In this document: positions 1-8,751 of the stretch, piece after piece | Layout: each line of letters begins with the position of its first letter | Numbering within the stretch: the stretch's first letter is position 1 | Source: Acidobacteriota bacterium | GTDB lineage: Bacteria; Acidobacteriota; Thermoanaerobaculia; UBA5066 | Direction of reading: 5' to 3' | Assembly: GCA_016716715.1 (NCBI GenBank) | Contig: JADJVE010000010.1 | Location: forward strand, 62,001 to 126,000 | DNA: 64,000 nucleotides | Made by a program: the position numbers and the translations under genes | The notes under the pieces: model-generated | Told to the model about the DNA's origin: nothing | Databases searched by the model: none | What the model saw: the letters and a program-made list of their open reading frames with translations, nothing else

Positions 1-2319
1 CGCGGATAGAGCGTCCTCGGCGATCTCGGCGAAGCCGAGGCCGCCCAGCGGCGACGCCGTCCCTCGGAAGCACTTCTCCATGACCTCGGGACCGAGGCCG
101 AGCGCGTCGTACACCTGCCCGCCGCAGTAGGACGACAGAGCCGAGATCCCCATCTTCGCGAGGACCTTCCTCAGGCCCTTCTCCGCCGACGCGCGAAATG
201 CGGCCGCCGCGTCGCCTTCGATTCCGTCCTTCGCCGCGAGCGCGCGGACGGAGGCGAGCGCGAGCCACGGGTGCACCGCCTCGGCGCCGAAGCCGTGCAG
301 GACCGCCAGGTGGTGGACGTCGCGCGCGTCGCCGGCCTCGACGACGAGGCCGACGCGGTAGCGGAGGCCGGCGCGCAGCAGGTGTTCGCGTACGGCGCCG
401 AGCGCGAGGAGCGCCGGGATCGCCGCGCGCTCCCGGGTCATACCCTTGTCCGTGATGACGAGGATCTCCGCGCCCGCGCGCACGGCTTCCTCCGCACGCA
501 CCGCGAGCGCGTCGAGCGCGGCGACGAGGCCCTCGGCGCCGGAGGCCGCCTCCCACGTCGCGTCGAGGACGACCGGCCCGAACTCGGCGGCCGCGCGGAT
601 CGCTGCGGCGTCGTCCTCGAGGAGGACGGGGTGCTCGAGACTCAGGAAGTGCGCGTCGCCCGGCTCCTCGAGGAGGAGCGAGCCGCCCCTCCCGAGGTCC
701 ATGCGCAGCGACATGACCGCCGTCTCGCGCAGCGAGTCGATGGGCGGGTTCGTGACCTGGGCGAAGCGCTGGCGGAAGAACGCGTAGAGCGGCTGGGGCG
801 ACTTCGAGAGCGGCGGGATCGGCGCGTCGTCGCCCATCGAGAAGACGGGCTCCTGCCCGGCCGCCGAAGGCGCGAGGACGTAGCGCAGATCCTCCACGCC
901 CCACCCGTGCGCCGCCTGCCGGAGGAGAAGCTCGGGTTCCGGCAGGGCCTCCCGGGGGCGCGGCGAAGGGGTCACGTGCCTCACGTGGCGCCCGGCCCAC
1001 TCCCCCCACGGACGGCGCAGCGCGAGGCGCGACTTCACGTCCGCGTCGAGGAGGATCTCGCCGGTCGCCGTGTCGACCGCGATCGTCTCGCCGGGGCCGA
1101 GGCGGCCGCTCGCGACGACGTGCTCGTGGTCGAGATCCACGATTCCCGCCTCGGACGCGGCGGCGACGTGGCCGTCGTCCGCGATCTTCCAGCGCAGGGG
1201 CCTGAGGCCGGAGCGGTCGAGGTGCGCGCCCGCGACGATGCCGTCCGTGAACGCGACGGCCGCCGGGCCGTCCCACGGCTCGATAAGACCGGCGTGAAAG
1301 TCGTAGAACGCGCGGAGCGCCTCCGGCAGGTGCCCCTGCGGCGCGTCCGGGATCAGCATCGTGAGGGCGTGCAGCGGGTCGCGCCCCGAGCGCACGAGGA
1401 GCTCGAGCGCCTCGTCGAGGCTCGTCGAGTCGCTGCCCTCGTCCGTGAGAACCGGGAGCAAGCGCCGGAGGCGGTCGCCCCAGAGCGGCGAGGACAGCTC
1501 GGGCTCGCGCGCGCGCATCGCGTTGCGGTTGCCCCAGAGCGTGTTGATCTCGCCGTTGTGCGCGAGGAGGTGGAACGGCTGCGCGAGCGCCCAGCTCGGA
1601 AGCGTGTTCGTCGAGTAGCGCTGGTGGAAGACGGCGACGCTCGTCGCGTAGTCGGGATCCTCGAGGTCCGGGTAGAACGCCTTCAGCTCCGTCCCGGTGA
1701 GAAGCGCCTTGTAGACGAGCGTCCGGTGCGAGAGCGACACGACCCAGAAACCGTCGAGCCCCTCGGCCCGGGCGTGGCGCGCGGCGACGCGGCCCGCGAG
1801 GTACAGGCGGCGCTCCCACTCGTCCGCGTCGGCGAGAGGCGGCGGCGTCAGGAGCGCGTGCACGACGGACGGCCGCGACGTCCCGGCCCAGCCCCCGAGG
1901 CGGCCCGTCCGGACCGGCACGTCGCGCCAGCCCGCGAACGGCAGTCCCTCGTCCGCGAAGGTCTTCTCGACGAGAGCGGCCGCTTTCACCTCTCCGCCGC
2001 GAGGGAAGAAGAACGTCCCGACGCCGATCGGGGCGCCCTCGGCCAGGAAAATCCCGCGTCGCGCCGCGTCGCGCCGGAAGATCGGCTCGGGGATGCGCGT
2101 CAGAATTCCAGCGCCGTCGCCCGTCCGGTCGCTGCCCGTGGCGCCGCGGTGGGCCACACGGGAGAGGCCGCCGAGCGCGAGGCGCAGGACGCGGTGCGAG
2201 GACTGGCGCGGGTGCGCGACGAAGCCGACGCCGCAGGCGTCGTATTCGCGGTACGGGTTTCGACCGGCGTCGACCCCGTCCGTCCAGCGTCTCCGTCCTC
2301 CCTCGGCGCCCTCGGGCAT
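1..2319 (-). CDS. gltB: Glutamate synthase large subunit, N-terminal 773 residues (runs off window)
   Basis: Glutamate synthase makes two glutamates from glutamine and 2-oxoglutarate in nitrogen assimilation. The visible part starts with the class II glutamine amidotransferase domain. After a 28-residue propeptide comes YDACGVGFVAH, with Cys29 as the expected N-terminal nucleophile after processing. Further motifs are HRGATGSD-like residues, FHQRYSTNT, and HNGEINTLWGNRNAM. The central domain follows and continues to the window edge. The family is about 1500 residues long, so roughly half is present. The ATG at 2319 is preceded by AAGGAG at good spacing. The long plus-strand frame over this gene is an antisense shadow. 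Confidence 0.95.
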   Translation of the reverse strand, partial: MPEGAEGGRRRWTDGVDAGRNPYREYDACGVGFVAHPRQSSHRVLRLALGGLSRVAHRGATGSDRTGDGAGILTRIPEPIFRRDAARRGIFLAEGAPIGVGTFFFPRGGEVKAAALVEKTFADEGLPFAGWRDVPVRTGRLGGWAGTSRPSVVHALLTPPPLADADEWERRLYLAGRVAARHARAEGLDGFWVVSLSHRTLVYKALLTGTELKAFYPDLEDPDYATSVAVFHQRYSTNTLPSWALAQPFHLLAHNGEINTLWGNRNAMRAREPELSSPLWGDRLRRLLPVLTDEGSDSTSLDEALELLVRSGRDPLHALTMLIPDAPQGHLPEALRAFYDFHAGLIEPWDGPAAVAFTDGIVAGAHLDRSGLRPLRWKIADDGHVAAASEAGIVDLDHEHVVASGRLGPGETIAVDTATGEILLDADVKSRLALRRPWGEWAGRHVRHVTPSPRPREALPEPELLLRQAAHGWGVEDLRYVLAPSAAGQEPVFSMGDDAPIPPLSKSPQPLYAFFRQRFAQVTNPPIDSLRETAVMSLRMDLGRGGSLLLEEPGDAHFLSLEHPVLLEDDAAAIRAAAEFGPVVLDATWEAASGAEGLVAALDALAVRAEEAVRAGAEILVITDKGMTRERAAIPALLALGAVREHLLRAGLRYRVGLVVEAGDARDVHHLAVLHGFGAEAVHPWLALASVRALAAKDGIEGDAAAAFRASAEKGLRKVLAKMGISALSSYCGGQVYDALGLGPEVMEKCFRGTASPLGGLGFAEIAEDALSA

Positions 2320-2361
2320 CCCGGCTCCTTTCCTTCATTCTTAGTGCCCCTGAAACGAAAA

Positions 2362-2383
2362 AGCCCGCTCGGATGAGCGGGCT
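2362..2383 (-). terminator. Intrinsic terminator or attenuator hairpin upstream of gltB
   Basis: A perfect 9-bp inverted repeat (AGCCCGCTC/GAGCGGGCT) with a 4-nt loop is followed on the minus strand by a T-run (TTTTTCG). It points towards gltB, whose start is 43 bp further on. It would end a short minus-strand transcript (see the small ORF at 2410-2514) or attenuate gltB. No terminator is needed for the divergent amidase. Confidence 0.7.
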
Positions 2384-2409
2384 TGGGGGGTTCCGTTCGC
2401 CTTTCTCGG

Positions 2410-2514
2410 CTAATCCCCTCGCCCACTCGCCCGCGTGCGCTTGACGAGAACGAGGCCAATGGCCTCATTCCCGGTAAGGATCGACGCGATGAGGGCCAGG
2501 GCGATGGACGTCAT
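2410..2514 (-). CDS. Possible 34-residue hydrophobic peptide
   Basis: An ATG-to-TAG frame encodes a 34-residue peptide. Its first half, MTSIALALIASILTG, and the following EAIGLVLV are hydrophobic, and its tail is basic and hydrophilic (KRTRASGRGD). It ends 27 bp before the intrinsic hairpin at 2362-2383, which is what a short monocistronic transcript would look like. There is no good Shine-Dalgarno at the right spacing, and I recognise no family. It could equally be a chance frame in the leader of gltB or a small RNA. Confidence 0.25.
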   Translation of the reverse strand: MTSIALALIASILTGNEAIGLVLVKRTRASGRGD

Positions 2515-2560
2515 GACGCGCGGAGTATGGGGAGCGGGACCCTCCGAATCAAGATAGATT

Positions 2561-2590
2561 CAGAAGAGAAGATTTTCTGCGAAGGAGGGG
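2561..2590 (+). repeat. Degenerate copy of the TTCTTAGAAGG repeat
   Basis: The purine-rich segment GAAGAGAAGATTTTCTGCGA, followed by AGGAGGGG, matches the dispersed repeat except for GC in place of TA in the core. Its right end supplies the GGAGG ribosome-binding site of the amidase at 2597. This is the weakest copy and may be coincidental. Confidence 0.4.
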
Positions 2591-2596
2591 AAAAAG

Positions 2597-4366
2597 ATGC
2601 CCGAACGTCCCCGTACGAGCTCGCGACGAGCGTTTGCGAAGACTCTCGCGGTGGCGGCCGCGGCCCCCGCCCTCCTCCCGGCCGCCGCCCTCGGCCAGAC
2701 CGCGGCGCCTCCGCCCGCGGCGACGCCCTTGCCGACGCCCGTCCCGACCCCCGAAGCCCCGTCCTCCGTGGCCGAGGCGCTCACGGAGGTCGTCCGGATC
2801 CGCTGGGGCAAGCACCTGTCCGGCGAGCAGCTCGGGGACGTCGCAAAGGCCATCGACGGAAGGCTCAAAGGCGCCGAGGCGATGAAGAAGGTGAAGCTCA
2901 CGAACGCGGACGAGCCCGACGTCGTGTTCGTCGCCGCACCTGGAAGGCGGCCGCTGATGGCGCCCCTCGCCGACGACGTCTTCTTCCTCTCCGTCGCCGA
3001 CCTCTCGAAGCGCATCAAGGCAAAGCAGCTCTCGCCCGTCGCGCTGGCGGAGGGATACCTCGACCGGCTCGAGCGCATCGGGCCGAAGCTCGGAGCCGTC
3101 GTGACCGTCACGCGCGACCTCGCCCTGAAAGAAGCGAAGGCCGCCGAAGCCGAGATCGCGGCCGGGAAGTGGCGCGGGCCCTTGCACGGGATCCCGTACG
3201 GCGCCAAGGACCTCCTCGCGACCAAGGGCATCCCGACGACGTGGGGCGCGCAGCCCTTCCGCGACCAGGTCTTCGATTTCGACGCCACCGTCGTCACGAG
3301 ACTCCGGGACGCCGGCGCCGTCCTCGTCGCCAAGCTGGCGATGGTCGAGCTCGCGGGCGGCTTCGGCTACAACAACGCCGACGCGTCGTTCACCGGTCCG
3401 GGCCGGACGCCCTGGAACACGCAGTTCTGGTCGGGCGGCTCTTCCTCGGGTCCGGGGGCCGCGACGGCGGCGGGCCTCGTCGCGTTCTCGATCGGCTCGG
3501 AGACGTCCGGCTCCATCGTCACGCCCGCGGCGTTCTCGGGCGTGACGGGGCTCAGGCCCACGTACGGACGCGTGAGCCGGCACGGGGCGATGGCGCTCTG
3601 CTGGACGCTCGACAAGCTCGGCCCGATGTGCCGGAGCGCCGAGGACTGCGGCCTCGTGCTGGCGGCGATCGCGGGCCGGGACCCGATGGACGCCACGTCC
3701 GTGAACCGCCCGTTCCGGCCCGCGGCACCGGCGCTGAAGGGAAAACGTCCGCGGATCGGCGTCATCAAGGGTTCGTTCGAGAAGACGCAGCCCGAGGTGC
3801 GGAAGAACTTCGAGGAGTCGCTCAAGGTTCTCGGAACGTTCTGCGACGTCGTCCCGGACGTCGAGTTCCCCGACTTCCCGTACGGCCCCGCCGTCGGCAC
3901 GATCGTCTCGGCCGAGGGCGCGAGCGCCTTTCGCGATCTCGTCGAGAGCGGCCGCGCGAAGGAGCTGAAGGTCCCGAACGACCGGTGGGGCGGCTATGCG
4001 GCCTCGATGACGCTCGCCGTCGACTACATCCAGGCCATGCGCCTCCGGGCGCCGGTGAAGAAGGCGCTCGACGCGCTCTATGCGAAGTACGACGCGCTCG
4101 TCTCGCCGGCACGCGCGAGCGTCTCGTACCCGATCGGGCCCGACTTCGAAAAGGTCTACCCCGGCATCAGCGGCGGGCCGGGCGTCATCGGCGCCGGCAA
4201 CCTCGCGGGCCAGCCTGCGCTCGTGGTGCCGAACGGCTTCGGCGAGAACGGCCTTCCGACGGCGTTCCAGTTCACGGGCCGCGCGTTCTCGGACGAGAGG
4301 CTCGTGTCTCTCGGCGCCGCCGTGCAGGAGCGAACCGAGTGGCATCGGAAGAGGCCGCCCGTTTGA
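2597..4366 (+). CDS. Tat-exported amidase (amidase signature family)
   Basis: This amidase-signature hydrolase resembles GatA-like and fungal-type amidases and probably acts on an amide in the periplasm. The N-terminus has a twin-arginine signal (SRRAF, then a hydrophobic stretch to about residue 34) and a Pro/Ala-rich linker to about 56. The Ser-cisSer-Lys triad can be placed at Lys204 (GAKDLLATKG), Ser282 (GGSSSGPG) and Ser306 (GSETSGSI). The substrate is unknown. Tat export and the absence of gatB/gatC argue against a role in tRNA amidation. GGAGG lies 8 nt before the ATG. The end overlaps the next gene by 4 bp. A paralogue sits at 25324. Confidence 0.9.
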   Translation: MPERPRTSSRRAFAKTLAVAAAAPALLPAAALGQTAAPPPAATPLPTPVPTPEAPSSVAEALTEVVRIRWGKHLSGEQLGDVAKAIDGRLKGAEAMKKVKLTNADEPDVVFVAAPGRRPLMAPLADDVFFLSVADLSKRIKAKQLSPVALAEGYLDRLERIGPKLGAVVTVTRDLALKEAKAAEAEIAAGKWRGPLHGIPYGAKDLLATKGIPTTWGAQPFRDQVFDFDATVVTRLRDAGAVLVAKLAMVELAGGFGYNNADASFTGPGRTPWNTQFWSGGSSSGPGAATAAGLVAFSIGSETSGSIVTPAAFSGVTGLRPTYGRVSRHGAMALCWTLDKLGPMCRSAEDCGLVLAAIAGRDPMDATSVNRPFRPAAPALKGKRPRIGVIKGSFEKTQPEVRKNFEESLKVLGTFCDVVPDVEFPDFPYGPAVGTIVSAEGASAFRDLVESGRAKELKVPNDRWGGYAASMTLAVDYIQAMRLRAPVKKALDALYAKYDALVSPARASVSYPIGPDFEKVYPGISGGPGVIGAGNLAGQPALVVPNGFGENGLPTAFQFTGRAFSDERLVSLGAAVQERTEWHRKRPPV

Positions 4367-5811
4367 GCGCCCGCACGCTCGGCGTCGCGTTCGGCATCGC
4401 CCTTTTCCTCGGCGCCTCTCCCCATTCCATGAGGGCGGAGGACGCCGTCGCGTACGTCCTCGACGCGACGGACATTGTCGCCTCGGGCCGGATCCGCGTC
4501 GAGATCGCGCTCCCCGTTCCCGTCCCGGCCCCGGCCGCACTCGTCGTGCCCCGCAACTACCCGGGCGGCTACGCCTTCGTGCTGTACGACGGCACCATCG
4601 AGAACGTGAGGGGCGTCTCGCCGGACGGGACTACGCTTGTCGTCGCGCGCGACCCGTACGGCCCACGCTGGTCCCTCGGGAAGGCCGGCCAGCGCGTCGC
4701 GCGCGTGGTTTACGAGATCGACGTTGCGCGGATGGAACGCGAGATCCACGACGCCGTCGCGACCTCGAAGGTCAGGCCGCGCTACGCGGGGTTCCTCGGC
4801 TACTCCATCTTCGGGTACGTCGACGGCGAGGAGCGGCGGCCCGCGTCTCTCGAGATCCGCGCGCCCGAGGGCTGGGCCGTCCTCACGACGCTCGCGCCCG
4901 CCGTGCCCGCGCTCGCCGGCAAGGCCTCCGGCCGGGCTCCCGACTACGACACGCTCGCGGATTCGCAGGTCCTCATGGGTCCGGACATGAAGCTCTCCCG
5001 CCTTTTGGGCGTGATCCCGCTCGTCTTCGCGGCCTACGTCGAGTGCGAGGCCGACCTCTCCCTCGAGAGCGCGCTCGCCCGGACGGCGCTGGATCGCGTC
5101 CAGGCGTACTTCGGCGACGCGCCGTTCCGCCAGTACACGGTCCAGCTCGAACTCCTTGAGCCCCTCGCGGGCCACGGCTACGGCTTCAGCCAGGAGCACG
5201 TCGACAGCGGAACGTTCAGCCTGTCCCCTGAGCGCGCGACGACGGCGAAGACGAGCGCGGACGAGCGCGACCAGACGCTCGTGAACTACGCGCACCACAT
5301 GGCGCACAGCTGGATCCCGAAGCGCGCGTACGGCGCTGGCTACTCCCCGCACACGTGGGAGGCGCCGCCCGTCCTCGACACGATCTGGTTCAACGAGGGC
5401 TTCGGCCGGTACGCCGCGGTCCAGGCGCTCGCGGACGGGATGCCGCCCGCCGAGGGCGCCGCGTTCCGCACGCGAACGCTCGGGCGGCTGAGGGCGATCC
5501 TCGACGAGGCGCCGCCGTTCATCCGCCGGATGCCGCTCGTCGAACTCTCGAGATCCGCCTCGTTCCTCTACTCGGCCGACTTCCGGATCGGCAGGAGCAC
5601 GTTCTCGCGGGGCGCGCTCATGGCCGCCGAGATGGACGACAAAATCCGCGCGGCATCGGGCGGGGCGAAGAGCCTCAAGGACGGTCTCCGTGCTCTCCTG
5701 CGGGCGCCGCACCCTTTCCGAACCGAAGACCTTCCCGTAATCTTCCAAAGCGCCACCGGCGTGGACGTCCGTGAGATCCTCGAACACTGGATGAAGGAGA
5801 CGAAACGATGA
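4363..5811 (+). CDS. M61-family (glycyl aminopeptidase-like) protein with degenerate zinc motif
   Basis: This 482-residue secreted protein has the layout of family M61 peptidases: a signal peptide (to about 26), an N-terminal beta domain (VVPRNYPGGYAF), then a thermolysin-like domain. The HExxH motif, normally HEFxHxWxxKR in M61, reads HHMAHSWIPKR here (residues 311-321), so the catalytic Glu is replaced by His312. The third ligand is kept as Glu345 in WFNEGF. It is therefore probably inactive as a peptidase or altered in mechanism. I chose the TTG at 4363, which overlaps the amidase stop (TTGA); a GTG at 4339 is possible. It overlaps the next gene by ATGA. Confidence 0.8.
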   Translation: MSARTLGVAFGIALFLGASPHSMRAEDAVAYVLDATDIVASGRIRVEIALPVPVPAPAALVVPRNYPGGYAFVLYDGTIENVRGVSPDGTTLVVARDPYGPRWSLGKAGQRVARVVYEIDVARMEREIHDAVATSKVRPRYAGFLGYSIFGYVDGEERRPASLEIRAPEGWAVLTTLAPAVPALAGKASGRAPDYDTLADSQVLMGPDMKLSRLLGVIPLVFAAYVECEADLSLESALARTALDRVQAYFGDAPFRQYTVQLELLEPLAGHGYGFSQEHVDSGTFSLSPERATTAKTSADERDQTLVNYAHHMAHSWIPKRAYGAGYSPHTWEAPPVLDTIWFNEGFGRYAAVQALADGMPPAEGAAFRTRTLGRLRAILDEAPPFIRRMPLVELSRSASFLYSADFRIGRSTFSRGALMAAEMDDKIRAASGGAKSLKDGLRALLRAPHPFRTEDLPVIFQSATGVDVREILEHWMKETKR

Positions 5812-6344
5812 AACGCACGCTCGCCCTGCTCGCCGTCGCGGTCCTCGCGGCCGCCGGCTGCTCGACCCTCTCGGTTTCGACGGACTACGACAAGACCGCC
5901 GACTTCTCGTCCTACAAGACGTTCACGTGGAAGGACACCGGCGAGCTCAAGGACTCGCTCTGGAGCAAGCGGATCGAGGGCGTGTTCTCGGACACGCTCG
6001 CGGCGAAAGGCCTGAAGAAGGTCGATTCCGGCGGCGATCTCTGGGTCGCGGCGCACCCGCGCCTCTCGAAGGAGACGCAGATCAACACGTACAACACCGG
6101 CTGGGGCTACGGCTACGGCTGGTACGGCTACGGCGGCATGGGGATGGCGACCACCACCGTGACCGAGATCCCCGTCGGCACGCTCATGATCGACCTCGTG
6201 GACGCGAAGAAGAAGGAGCTCGTCTGGCGCGGCGTCGCGAGCGACACGCTGAACACCGACCCGAACCGCACCGCCGAAGACCGCGAGAAGAAGCTGCGCG
6301 ACGTCGCGGCGCAGATGTTCGCGAACTACCCGCCGAAGAAGTAA
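5808..6344 (+). CDS. DUF4136 lipoprotein
   Basis: This 178-residue lipoprotein has a signal peptide with lipobox LAAAGC (Cys18). The DUF4136 pattern follows: VSTDYDKTADFSSYKTF near the start, then a middle region rich in Gly/Tyr/Trp (about residues 98-112), then a beta-strand part and a basic end. These proteins are outer-membrane or periplasmic lipoproteins of unknown function. Its ATG overlaps the stop of the M61-like gene (ATGA), so the two are translationally coupled. DUF4136 genes are frequent in Acidobacteriota and Bacteroidota. Confidence 0.85.
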   Translation: MKRTLALLAVAVLAAAGCSTLSVSTDYDKTADFSSYKTFTWKDTGELKDSLWSKRIEGVFSDTLAAKGLKKVDSGGDLWVAAHPRLSKETQINTYNTGWGYGYGWYGYGGMGMATTTVTEIPVGTLMIDLVDAKKKELVWRGVASDTLNTDPNRTAEDREKKLRDVAAQMFANYPPKK

Positions 6345-6369
6345 ACCGCACATAAGGGAGAATCACGAC

Positions 6370-6909
6370 ATGAAGACGATCACCAGCTTCCTCCTCCTCG
6401 CCCTCGCGGGCTCCGCCTCCGCCGCCGAGACCTTCACCGCCAGCGCCGAATCGAAGAGCGCCGGCGGCAGCGTGCTCAAGGCGCCGGTCACGATCTCGTA
6501 CACGAGCTTTTCGACGCCTGCCGAGCGCGACGCGATCGCCGCCGCGCTGAAGAGCGGAGGCCACGAAGCCGCGCGCAAGGTCCTCCTCGGCATGAAGGAC
6601 ATCGGCGTGATCGAGGCCCCCAAGAACACGGTCAAGGTGAAATACGCGTTCGCCCGCCCCATGGGCTCGGGCCGGCTCCTGACCGTCGTCGCCGCGGAGC
6701 CGCTGGCGGCGCTCAAGTCGGACTTCTCGGGGAAGCAGCCCAAGCCCGGCTACGACCTCACGCTCGCCGTCCTCATCCTCGACGCGGACGGCAAGGGGGA
6801 TGGCGAGATCACCCCGGCGGCGAAGATCAAGCTCCGCGAGGACGGCGCGCTCACGACGGAGGACGCGTCTACCGAGACGATCTTCCTCAAGGGTGTCGCA
6901 AAGAAATAG
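6370..6909 (+). CDS. Secreted protein of unknown function
   Basis: A 179-residue protein with a clean signal peptide (to about AAE, residue 20). The mature part is mostly predicted beta-strand, is rich in Ala/Lys, and has no cysteine. It includes an EF-hand-like acidic stretch (LDADGKGDGEI) that could bind a metal ion, although a single copy proves little. GGGAG lies before the ATG. It follows the DUF4136 gene by 25 bp and precedes the PpiC-like gene by 1 bp, so it probably belongs to the same transcript. I recognise no named family. Confidence 0.7.
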   Translation: MKTITSFLLLALAGSASAAETFTASAESKSAGGSVLKAPVTISYTSFSTPAERDAIAAALKSGGHEAARKVLLGMKDIGVIEAPKNTVKVKYAFARPMGSGRLLTVVAAEPLAALKSDFSGKQPKPGYDLTLAVLILDADGKGDGEITPAAKIKLREDGALTTEDASTETIFLKGVAKK

Positions 6910-6910
6910 C

Positions 6911-7753
6911 GTGAATCGCCTGCTGCGCGAGCCCCTCGCGCACTTCCTGGCGATCGGCGCCGCGCTGTTCCTGTTCTTCGCGTGGAAGGGCGGCGCCGGT
7001 GCCGCGTCCGGCCGCATCGTCGTGACGCGCGCGCGGCTCGAGTCCCTCGCCGCCGGCTTCGCGCGCACGTGGCAGCGGCCGCCGACCGCCGTGGAGCTGA
7101 AGGGCCTCGTCGACGGCTACGTCCGCGAGGAGATCGCCGTGAGGGAGGCCATGGCGACCGGCCTCGACCGCGACGACACGATCATCCGCCGGCGCCTGAA
7201 GCAGAAGGTCGACTTCCTGGCCGAAGACCGCATCGACGCTTCTCCCCCGAGCGAGGCCGAACTCTCCGCGTGGCTGGCCGCCCACCCCGACCTCTACCGC
7301 GCCGAGGAGCGCGTCGCGTTCCGGCAGGTCTGCCTGACGCCGGAGAAGCGCGGCGGACCCGCCGCCGCGGAAGCCGAGGCGAAGCGCCTCGCGACCGCTC
7401 TCGAGAAGAAGGGCCCCGGCGCCGAGGCCGAGGGCGACAGCCTGCTCCTTCCCCCCGACATGCCGCTCGCGCCGAAGGGCGAGATCGCGCGCGTCTTCGG
7501 GAGCGAGTTCGCGGACGCCGTCGTGAGGATCGAGCCGGGGCACTGGACAGCGCCCGTCCCGTCGGGCTTCGGAGTCCACGCCGTCCTCGTCCTCGAAAGG
7601 ACCGCCGGACGCGCGCCCGCGCTCGCGGACGTGCGCACGGCCGTCGAGCGCGACTACACCGCCGACCGCAGGACGAAGGAACTCGAGGCCCTCTACGCGC
7701 GCCTTCTGGCGAAGACGAAGGTCGTGATCGAAACGGCGCCGGAGAAGAAGTGA
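6911..7753 (+). CDS. PpiC/parvulin-like peptidyl-prolyl isomerase, membrane-anchored
   Basis: This 280-residue protein has one N-terminal membrane anchor (FLAIGAALFLFFAW), then a SurA/PpiC-like arrangement. A helical N-domain (LKGLVDGYVREEIAVREAMA) is followed by a parvulin-like segment with VAFRQVCLT, the SLLLPPDMP loop, and the GHWTAPVPSGFGVHAVLV strand and loop typical of the family. It likely helps fold exported proteins. Genes of this type are often found beside HupE/UreJ-family genes, as here. The start is GTG, 1 bp after the previous stop; the end overlaps the next gene (GTGA). Confidence 0.8.
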   Translation: MNRLLREPLAHFLAIGAALFLFFAWKGGAGAASGRIVVTRARLESLAAGFARTWQRPPTAVELKGLVDGYVREEIAVREAMATGLDRDDTIIRRRLKQKVDFLAEDRIDASPPSEAELSAWLAAHPDLYRAEERVAFRQVCLTPEKRGGPAAAEAEAKRLATALEKKGPGAEAEGDSLLLPPDMPLAPKGEIARVFGSEFADAVVRIEPGHWTAPVPSGFGVHAVLVLERTAGRAPALADVRTAVERDYTADRRTKELEALYARLLAKTKVVIETAPEKK

Positions 7754-8751
7754 GGGCGCGCGCCGGCCTCGTCCTCGCGGCCGTGCTCGCGGCGGCGCTG
7801 CCCGCCCACAGCCACGAGAACCGCCCCGGCTTCCTCGAGATGGAGGAGAAGTCGCCCGGCGTCTACGCGTTCCTCTGGAAGGCGCCCTACGGCGGCGAGA
7901 CCGAGATCCACATCGCGCCGGTCCTGCCGCCGGGCTGCGCGCTCGCGACTTCCGGCGGCCAGCAGCTCACGACGAGCGCGATCCTCGTGCGCGGCACGCT
8001 GCGCTGCGAGGGCGGCGTCGCCGGCAAGACGATCGCGATCGACGGCCTCGCGTCCACGGCCACCGACGTCCTCGTGCGCGTGCGGCACGCGGACGGCCGC
8101 CTCGAGAGCCACCTCGTCGGCCCCGCGGCGCCGTCCGTCACGCTCGGGGGATCGACCACCGGCACGCAGCGCGCGCTTTCGTACCTGAAGCTGGGCGTCG
8201 AGCACATCCTCATGGGCGTCGACCACCTGCTCTTCGTCCTTGGCCTCCTCCTCATCGTCTCGGACCGCTGGATGCTCGTGAAGACGATCACGTCCTTCAC
8301 GATCGCCCACAGCCTCACGCTCGCGGTGGCGACGCTCGGCTTCGCGTCGGCGCCCCTCCCGCCGCTGAACGCCGCCATCGCGCTCTCGATCCTCTTCCTC
8401 GGGCCCGAGATCGTGCGGACGTGGCGCGGCGAGACGAGCTTCACGATCCGCCACCCCTGGGTCGTCGCGTTCGCGTTCGGCCTCCTGCACGGGTTCGGAT
8501 TCGCAAGCGGCCTGACGGCCATGGGCCTCCCGAAGGCGGAGATCCCGCTCGCCCTCCTTCTCTTCAACGTCGGCGTCGAGATCGGGCAGATGTTCTTCGT
8601 CGCCGTGATCCTCCTCCTCGAGCGCTCGTTCCGGACGCTCGCCATCCGCTGGCCGCGCTGGGCCGAGGCGCTGCCGGGGTACGCCGTCGGGTCGCTCGGC
8701 GCGTACTGGACGATCCAGCGCACCGTCATGCTCTTCGGAGGCGCGCGATGA
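7750..8751 (+). CDS. HupE/UreJ-family membrane protein with N-terminal extracytoplasmic domain
   Basis: This 333-residue protein has a signal peptide (cleavage near AHS, residue 21) and an extracytoplasmic beta domain of about 110 residues. The membrane domain begins at GVEHILMGVDHLLFVLGLL, the histidine motif of this subgroup. SFTIAHSLTL and LLHGFGFASGL follow, with about six to seven membrane segments. HupE and UreJ proper are nickel (or cobalt) transporters; transport in this larger subgroup is inferred. It is the first of three consecutive HupE-like genes, all joined by 4-bp overlaps. Confidence 0.85.
   Translation: MRARAGLVLAAVLAAALPAHSHENRPGFLEMEEKSPGVYAFLWKAPYGGETEIHIAPVLPPGCALATSGGQQLTTSAILVRGTLRCEGGVAGKTIAIDGLASTATDVLVRVRHADGRLESHLVGPAAPSVTLGGSTTGTQRALSYLKLGVEHILMGVDHLLFVLGLLLIVSDRWMLVKTITSFTIAHSLTLAVATLGFASAPLPPLNAAIALSILFLGPEIVRTWRGETSFTIRHPWVVAFAFGLLHGFGFASGLTAMGLPKAEIPLALLLFNVGVEIGQMFFVAVILLLERSFRTLAIRWPRWAEALPGYAVGSLGAYWTIQRTVMLFGGAR

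Noticed and set aside
271..2376. 701-residue open frame on the plus strand
   Set aside because: Antisense to gltB; Arg/Glu/Val-rich low-complexity translation with no domain, typical of a GC-rich shadow frame.
2383..4362. In-frame upstream extension of the M61-like gene to 2383
   Set aside because: It overlaps the amidase in another frame and is low-complexity; the signal peptide and the TTGA overlap support a start at 4363.
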